Origin: Geodermatophilus pulveris
GTDB lineage: Bacteria; Actinomycetota; Actinomycetes; Mycobacteriales; Geodermatophilaceae
Direction of reading: 5' to 3'
Assembly (NCBI RefSeq): GCF_900188375.1
Contig: NZ_FZOO01000004.1
Span: 372,001-436,000 of the forward strand
Length of the DNA stretch: 64,000 nucleotides
The position numbers and the translations under genes are program-made. Below are positions 59,761-64,000 of this stretch, piece by piece; position 1 is the first letter of the stretch, and every line of letters begins with the position of its first letter. The notes below the pieces were generated by a model. It saw nothing but the letters and a program-made list of their open reading frames with translations, was not told the DNA's origin and made no database searches.

Positions 59761-61362
59761 GTGGGCATCACCGACGGCATCCTCCAGGGCTTCTCCGTCG
59801 CCCTGGACCCGGTCAACCTGCTCTACGTCTTCGCCGGCGTGCTCATCGGCACCGTCATCGGCGTGCTGCCCGGGCTCGGCCCGACCGCCACGATCGCGCT
59901 GCTGCTGCCGCTGACCTACTCCATCGAGCCGGCGACGGCGGTCATCCTGCTCGCCGGCATCTACTACGGCTCGATGTACGGCGGCACGATCACCTCGGTG
60001 CTGCTGCGGCTGCCCGGCGAGGCCGCCTCGGTGGTCACCACCTTCGACGGCTACCAGATGGCCAAGCAGGGCCGCGCCGGGCCGGCCCTGGGCATCGCCG
60101 CGGTCGGCTCGTTCGTCGGCGGCACCCTGTCGGTGGTCGGCCTGGCCCTGCTGGCGCCGCCGCTGGCCGACCTCGCGGTCTCCTTCGGCCCGCCGGAGTA
60201 CGTCGCGCTGACCGCACTGGGCATCCTGCTGGTCACCTACCTGGGCAGCGGCACCCCGCTGAAGAGCCTGGCCATGGCCGCCGTCGGCCTGCTGCTGGCC
60301 ACCGTGGGGCAGGACCCGATCACCGGCACCACCCGGTTCACCTTCGGCTCGGTGCAGCTCTTCGACGGCGTCGACTTCGTCGCGGTCGCGATGGGCCTGT
60401 TCGGGGTGGGGGAGATCCTGCACAGCCTGGAGCGGACCGAGAAGGTCCAGGCGGTCACCCAGCGGATCAAGAACATCTGGCCCAGCCGCCAGGACTTCCG
60501 CGACTCCTCGGGGGCCATCGCCCGCGGCTCGGTGCTCGGCTTCGTCATCGGCGTGCTGCCCGGCGGGGGCGGGGTGATCTCCTCGCTGGCCTCCTACGCG
60601 CTGGAGAAGCGCCGCGCCAAGGACCCCACCCGGTTCGGCAAGGGCGCCATCGAGGGCGTCGCCGGGCCCGAGACGGCGAACAACGCCTCCTCCACCTCGG
60701 CGTTCATCCCGCTGCTGACCCTCGGCATCCCGGCCAACGTGGTCCTGGCGCTGATCTTCGGCGCGCTGCTGGTGCAGGGGATCACCCCCGGGCCGCAGCT
60801 GATCAGCGAGGAGCCGGAGATCTTCTGGGGCGTCATCGCCTCGATGGTCGTCGGCAACCTGATGCTGCTGGCCCTGAACATCCCGCTGGTCGGGGTCTTC
60901 GTGCAGCTGCTGCGGGTGCGGGCGGGCATCCTCGCCGCCTTCGCCCTGCTGGTGACCATGGCCGGCGTCTTCTCGATCAACAACGACTCGTTCGACATGT
61001 GGGTCGTGCTGGTCTTCGGCCTGGTCGGCTGGCTGATGAAGAAGACCGGCTTCGAGCCCGGCCCGCTGGTCCTCGCCTTCGTGCTGGGCGAGATCATGGA
61101 GCGGGCGTTCCGCCAGTCGATGCTGATCTCCGGCGGCAGCCTGGACGTCTTCGTCACCCGCCCGCTGTCCGGCGGCCTGTTCGCCGTCATGGCGCTGGTC
61201 GTCGTCGTCAGCCTGGTCACCGCCCGCCGCCGGCGCGCCGCCTTCCGGCACGTCGACCCCGAGGGCGAGAGCGACCCCGCCACCGACCCCGCCACCGAGC
61301 CGGCCCCCGAGCCGCGCCGCACCGCCGACACCGACGTCCCCTCTGCACCCGGAGAACGATGA
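59761..61362 (+). CDS. tctA: TctA-family large membrane subunit of a tripartite tricarboxylate transporter
   Basis: The 533-residue protein has about twelve transmembrane segments with the two TctA signature stretches: GTVIGVLPGLGPTATIALLLP with YYGSMYGGTITSVLLRLPGE, and GFVIGVLPGGGGVISSLASYALEK with NNASSTSAFIPLLTLGIP. The acidic Pro-rich C-terminal tail (DPATDPATEPAPEPRR) is not part of the transport core. It imports a carboxylate with cation coupling. Start is GTG 59761; its stop overlaps the second tctC (ATGA). Confidence 0.95.
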   Translation: MGITDGILQGFSVALDPVNLLYVFAGVLIGTVIGVLPGLGPTATIALLLPLTYSIEPATAVILLAGIYYGSMYGGTITSVLLRLPGEAASVVTTFDGYQMAKQGRAGPALGIAAVGSFVGGTLSVVGLALLAPPLADLAVSFGPPEYVALTALGILLVTYLGSGTPLKSLAMAAVGLLLATVGQDPITGTTRFTFGSVQLFDGVDFVAVAMGLFGVGEILHSLERTEKVQAVTQRIKNIWPSRQDFRDSSGAIARGSVLGFVIGVLPGGGGVISSLASYALEKRRAKDPTRFGKGAIEGVAGPETANNASSTSAFIPLLTLGIPANVVLALIFGALLVQGITPGPQLISEEPEIFWGVIASMVVGNLMLLALNIPLVGVFVQLLRVRAGILAAFALLVTMAGVFSINNDSFDMWVVLVFGLVGWLMKKTGFEPGPLVLAFVLGEIMERAFRQSMLISGGSLDVFVTRPLSGGLFAVMALVVVVSLVTARRRRAAFRHVDPEGESDPATDPATEPAPEPRRTADTDVPSAPGER

Positions 61363-62327
61363 GACCCCTGCGCCCCCTCGCCGCCCTGCTGGTCACCGCC
61401 GCCGCCCTCACCGGGTGCGCGCAGGACAGCGCCACCGTCGCTGCTGCCGACTACCCCTCGGAGGAGGTCCGGCTGATCGTGCCCTACGCCGCCGGGGGGC
61501 CGACCGACATCGCGGCGCGGGCGCTCGGCGCGCACCTGGAGGGGGAGCTGGGCCAGCCGGTCGTGGTGGAGAACCTGCCCGGGGCCTCGGGTGCCACCGC
61601 CTACGTCGAGCTCATCTCGGCGCAGCCCGACGGCCACACGCTGTCGATGACCGCCCTGCCGACCGCGGTGCTCAACTACCTGACCAACGACGTCGGCTAC
61701 ACGGCTGCGGATCTCGCGCCGGTCGGCGTGGTCACCCAGGTGCCCTCGGGCATCGTCGTCCCGGCCGACTCGCCGTACCCGGACCTGGAGGCGCTGTTCG
61801 CGGCGGCCCGCACGGACCCGCAGGCGGTCAGCGTCGGGACGCCGGGCGCCACGAACACGCACGCCGCGGAGACCCGGCGGATCACCGAGCTCTACGACGT
61901 GCCGCTGACCGTGGTGCCCTTCGACGGCAACGCGGAGGTGCAGACGGCGCTGCTCGGCGGCAACGTCACCGCCGGGTTCATGAACCTCTCGCAGGACGTG
62001 CTGCCGGCCGTCGAGGACGGGCAGCTGCGGGTGCTCGCCGTCGGCACGGAGGAGCCGCTGGACTACGTCGACGCGCCCACGTTCGTCGAGGCGGGCTACC
62101 CGGAGCTGACCCAGAGCACCACCACCTTCGGGCTGATCGCCCCCGCGGGCACGCCGGAGGAGGTCCTCACGACCCTCGAGGACGCCCTGCGCAGCGCCGC
62201 GGAGGACGCCGCGGTCGTCGAGGCCCTCGACGCCCGGTACGTGCCGGAGGAGTTCCTCGGCAGCGCGGAGTTGGCCGACCTGTTCACCGAGACGGAGGAG
62301 ACCTTCCGCGATGTCGTCGGCGACTGA
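61359..62327 (+). CDS. tctC: TctC/Bug-family substrate-binding lipoprotein, copy 2
   Basis: The 322-residue protein has a lipoprotein signal (LLVTAAALTGC) and the same TctC motifs as copy 1 (VPYAAGGPTDIAARALG, ENLPGASGATAYVEL, VGTPGATNTHAAETRRI, ALLGGNVTAGFMNLSQDVLP, APAGTPEEVLTTLEDALRS). It is cotranscribed with tctBA by overlap. Two binding proteins for one pore pair suggest two substrates or affinities. The TPP-enzyme start overlaps its 3' end by 17 bases. Confidence 0.93.
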   Translation: MRPLRPLAALLVTAAALTGCAQDSATVAAADYPSEEVRLIVPYAAGGPTDIAARALGAHLEGELGQPVVVENLPGASGATAYVELISAQPDGHTLSMTALPTAVLNYLTNDVGYTAADLAPVGVVTQVPSGIVVPADSPYPDLEALFAAARTDPQAVSVGTPGATNTHAAETRRITELYDVPLTVVPFDGNAEVQTALLGGNVTAGFMNLSQDVLPAVEDGQLRVLAVGTEEPLDYVDAPTFVEAGYPELTQSTTTFGLIAPAGTPEEVLTTLEDALRSAAEDAAVVEALDARYVPEEFLGSAELADLFTETEETFRDVVGD

Positions 62328-64000
62328 GGCCCCGCGGACCGACGCGGGCGCCCGCCCGGCCACGGGCGCGGACGCCCTCGTCGCCGCGTGGCGGGACCTG
62401 GGCGTGCACACGGTCTTCGGCCTGCCCGGGGTGCACAACCTCGCCGTCTGGGAGGCCGCCGCGGCCGCCGGCCTGCGGGTCGTGGGGGTCCGGCACGAGC
62501 AGGCCGCCGTGTACGCCGCCGACGGCTACGCCCGCGCCACCGGCCGGCTGGGCGTCGCGGTGGTCACCACCGGCCCGGGGGCGGCCAACACGCTGGGCGC
62601 CACCGGCGAGGCGATGGCCTCCGGCGCACCGGTGCTCGTCGTCGCCACCGACATCCCGTCGACGCTGCGCCGCCCCGGGGTGTACCGCGGCGTCCTGCAC
62701 GAGACCCGCGACCAGGCGGCGATGTTCGCGCCGGTCACCAAGACCACCGTGGTGACCGCGGCGGCCGCGGACCTGTACGCCGACACCGTGCGCGCCGGCG
62801 CGGCCGCCCTGCGCCCGGCCACCGGCCCGGTCTACCTGGGCGTCCCCACGGACCTGCTGAGCGCCGCGGCCGGCGCCCCGGAGCGGGCCGCGGTCCCCCC
62901 GCAGGTGCCGGACGGGCGCCCGGACGCCGGCGAGCTGGCCCGCGCCCGGGAGCTGCTGGCGGCGGCCCGCCGCCCGCTGGTGTGGGCCGGCGGCGGGGCG
63001 CTGCGCGCCGGCGCCGGGGAGCTCGTCGGCGAGCTCGCCCTCCGGCTGGCGGCCCCCGTGGTGACCACCTTCGGTGGCCGCGGGCTGCTGCCCCCGGACC
63101 ACCCCTGCCTGGTGCCGGGGCCGCCGCACGTGCCCGCCGTCGGCCGGCTGTGGGACGAGGCGGACCTGGTGGTGTCCCTGGGCAGCGACCTGGACGGGAC
63201 CAACACGCAGAACTGGGCGATGCCGCGGCCGCCGGCCCTGCTCGCGGTCACCGTCGACCCCGCCGGCGCGGCCGAGAACTACCCGGCCGACGTCACCGTC
63301 GCCGGGGACGTGTCCGCCGTGCTGCCCGCCCTGCTCGACGGCCTGCCGCAGCGCGACGGGCAGCCGGCGCTGCGCGGCACCCTCGACCGGGTGGCCGCCG
63401 AGGTGCGCGAGGTGGTGCGCACCGACGAGCCGCAGGCCGCGGGCCTGCTGGACGCGCTGGAGGCGGTGGCCGACCGCACCGGGGTGCTGCTCGCCGACAT
63501 GTGCATCGCCGGCTACTGGGCGGCCGGCTTCGCCCGGCTGCCCGGGCCCCGCCGGCTGGCCTTCCCGCTGGGCTGGGGGACCCTCGGCTATGCCTTCCCG
63601 GCCGCCATCGGCGCCGCGCTGGCCGGCCGGGGCCGCGCGCTGGTCCTCATCGGGGACGGCGGCTTCCTGTTCGCCTGCGGCGAGCTGGCCACCCTCGCCC
63701 AGGAGCAGTTGCCGGTCACCACCGTGATCGTCGACGACGGCGGCTACGGGATGCTCCGCTTCGACCAGGTGCAGGCCGGCGTCCCGACCCGCGGCGTCGA
63801 CCTGGCCACCCCGGACTTCGCCGCCCTGGCCGCCTCCTTCGGCGTGCCCGCCCGGTCGGTGGACGGCTTCGGGCCGGAGTTCGCCGCGGCGCTGGACGCG
63901 AGCCTGGACGCCACCGGCCCGGACGTGCTGGTGGTCCGCGCCGCGCTCGCCCCGCCGCCGTCCACCTCGCCCCGCTGGTACCGGCGCCGGCAGGCCGCCC
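62311..64000 (+). CDS. Thiamine-diphosphate-dependent enzyme (acetolactate synthase/decarboxylase-like), 3' end outside the window
   Basis: The first 563 residues are visible. The catalytic Glu is at 63 (RHEQAAVYAADGYAR), the middle binding domain is present, and the TPP/metal motif is GDGGFLFACGELATLA (448 on) followed by VDDGGYGMLRF, with Asp-Asp where Asn-Asn is usual. The family includes acetolactate synthase, benzoylformate decarboxylase and relatives; the substrate is not determinable. Cotranscription with a carboxylate transporter suggests a 2-oxo acid imported by it. ATG 62311 overlaps tctC by 17 bases and has GGAGGAG upstream. Confidence 0.85.
   Translation, partial: MSSATEAPRTDAGARPATGADALVAAWRDLGVHTVFGLPGVHNLAVWEAAAAAGLRVVGVRHEQAAVYAADGYARATGRLGVAVVTTGPGAANTLGATGEAMASGAPVLVVATDIPSTLRRPGVYRGVLHETRDQAAMFAPVTKTTVVTAAAADLYADTVRAGAAALRPATGPVYLGVPTDLLSAAAGAPERAAVPPQVPDGRPDAGELARARELLAAARRPLVWAGGGALRAGAGELVGELALRLAAPVVTTFGGRGLLPPDHPCLVPGPPHVPAVGRLWDEADLVVSLGSDLDGTNTQNWAMPRPPALLAVTVDPAGAAENYPADVTVAGDVSAVLPALLDGLPQRDGQPALRGTLDRVAAEVREVVRTDEPQAAGLLDALEAVADRTGVLLADMCIAGYWAAGFARLPGPRRLAFPLGWGTLGYAFPAAIGAALAGRGRALVLIGDGGFLFACGELATLAQEQLPVTTVIVDDGGYGMLRFDQVQAGVPTRGVDLATPDFAALAASFGVPARSVDGFGPEFAAALDASLDATGPDVLVVRAALAPPPSTSPRWYRRRQAA

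Overview
The window is high-GC DNA (roughly 73-76%) from an actinobacterium. The gene content and order (mIHF, BldD, EF-P next to nusB, the pyrR-pyrBC-carAB-pyrD-pyrF run, PriA without Walker motifs) suggest a Geodermatophilaceae-type organism such as Blastococcus, Geodermatophilus or Modestobacter. That assignment is an inference from style and synteny; no rRNA gene is present to confirm it. Most genes are packed in operons with 4-base overlaps in which the next start codon shares bases with the previous stop (GTGA, ATGA and probably CTGA and TTGA).

Layout. 1-5894 (+): a partial prepilin peptidase, the shikimate genes aroC-aroK-aroB-aroQ, an Xaa-Pro peptidase, efp and nusB. 5922-11678 (-): an accessory island. 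It holds three paralogous Gly/Ala/Asp-rich small proteins with a nearly invariant N-terminus, each followed by the same strong hairpin. With them are a 744-residue membrane protein joining a PqqD-like (RRE-type) N-terminus to an M50-type HEVGH metalloprotease, two related lipoproteins, and a secreted glutaminyl-peptide cyclotransferase. A large LuxR-type (LAL) regulator is divergent at 12243-15041 (+). I think this is the least described system in the window: a RiPP-like or processed-peptide locus in which the conserved Leu-Gln-Ala-Gly of the small proteins could be cut before Gln and capped as pyroglutamate. It sits between nusB and bldD, which are neighbours in other actinobacteria.

15004-25284: bldD (-), then the pyrimidine operon pyrR-pyrB-pyrC-carA-carB-pyrD-pyrF (+), preceded by a clear PyrR-binding RNA hairpin. 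25608-31680 (+): mihF, gmk, rpoZ, coaBC, metK, priA. 31709-32203 (-): a small membrane protein. 32281-40717 (+): def, fmt, rsmB, then rpe-ribD-ribE-ribBA-ribH-hisE-hisG. 40782-44012: a DUF2877 protein divergent from a PucR-type regulator. 44145-49281: a DUF5995-like protein, a short-chain dehydrogenase, an HTH-MurA fusion (-), an NmrA-like protein and an EamA transporter. 49670-52499 (-): a tandem Usp protein, a DUF998 membrane protein, an EVE-like protein and two small proteins. 52724-55147 (+): a large secreted nuclease of the ExeM/NucH type. 55192-57024 (-): 4-alpha-glucanotransferase. 57225-64000: a tripartite tricarboxylate transporter locus with two TctC-type binding lipoproteins, a LysR regulator, TctB, TctA and a TPP-dependent enzyme cut by the window end.

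Dispersed hairpin repeats (about 70 bp, arms ending near GGCCGTTCC) lie directly behind rpoZ, metK, hisE, the dehydrogenase and the NmrA-like gene, and probably act as terminators. I saw no tRNA, rRNA, CRISPR array, transposase or prophage gene.
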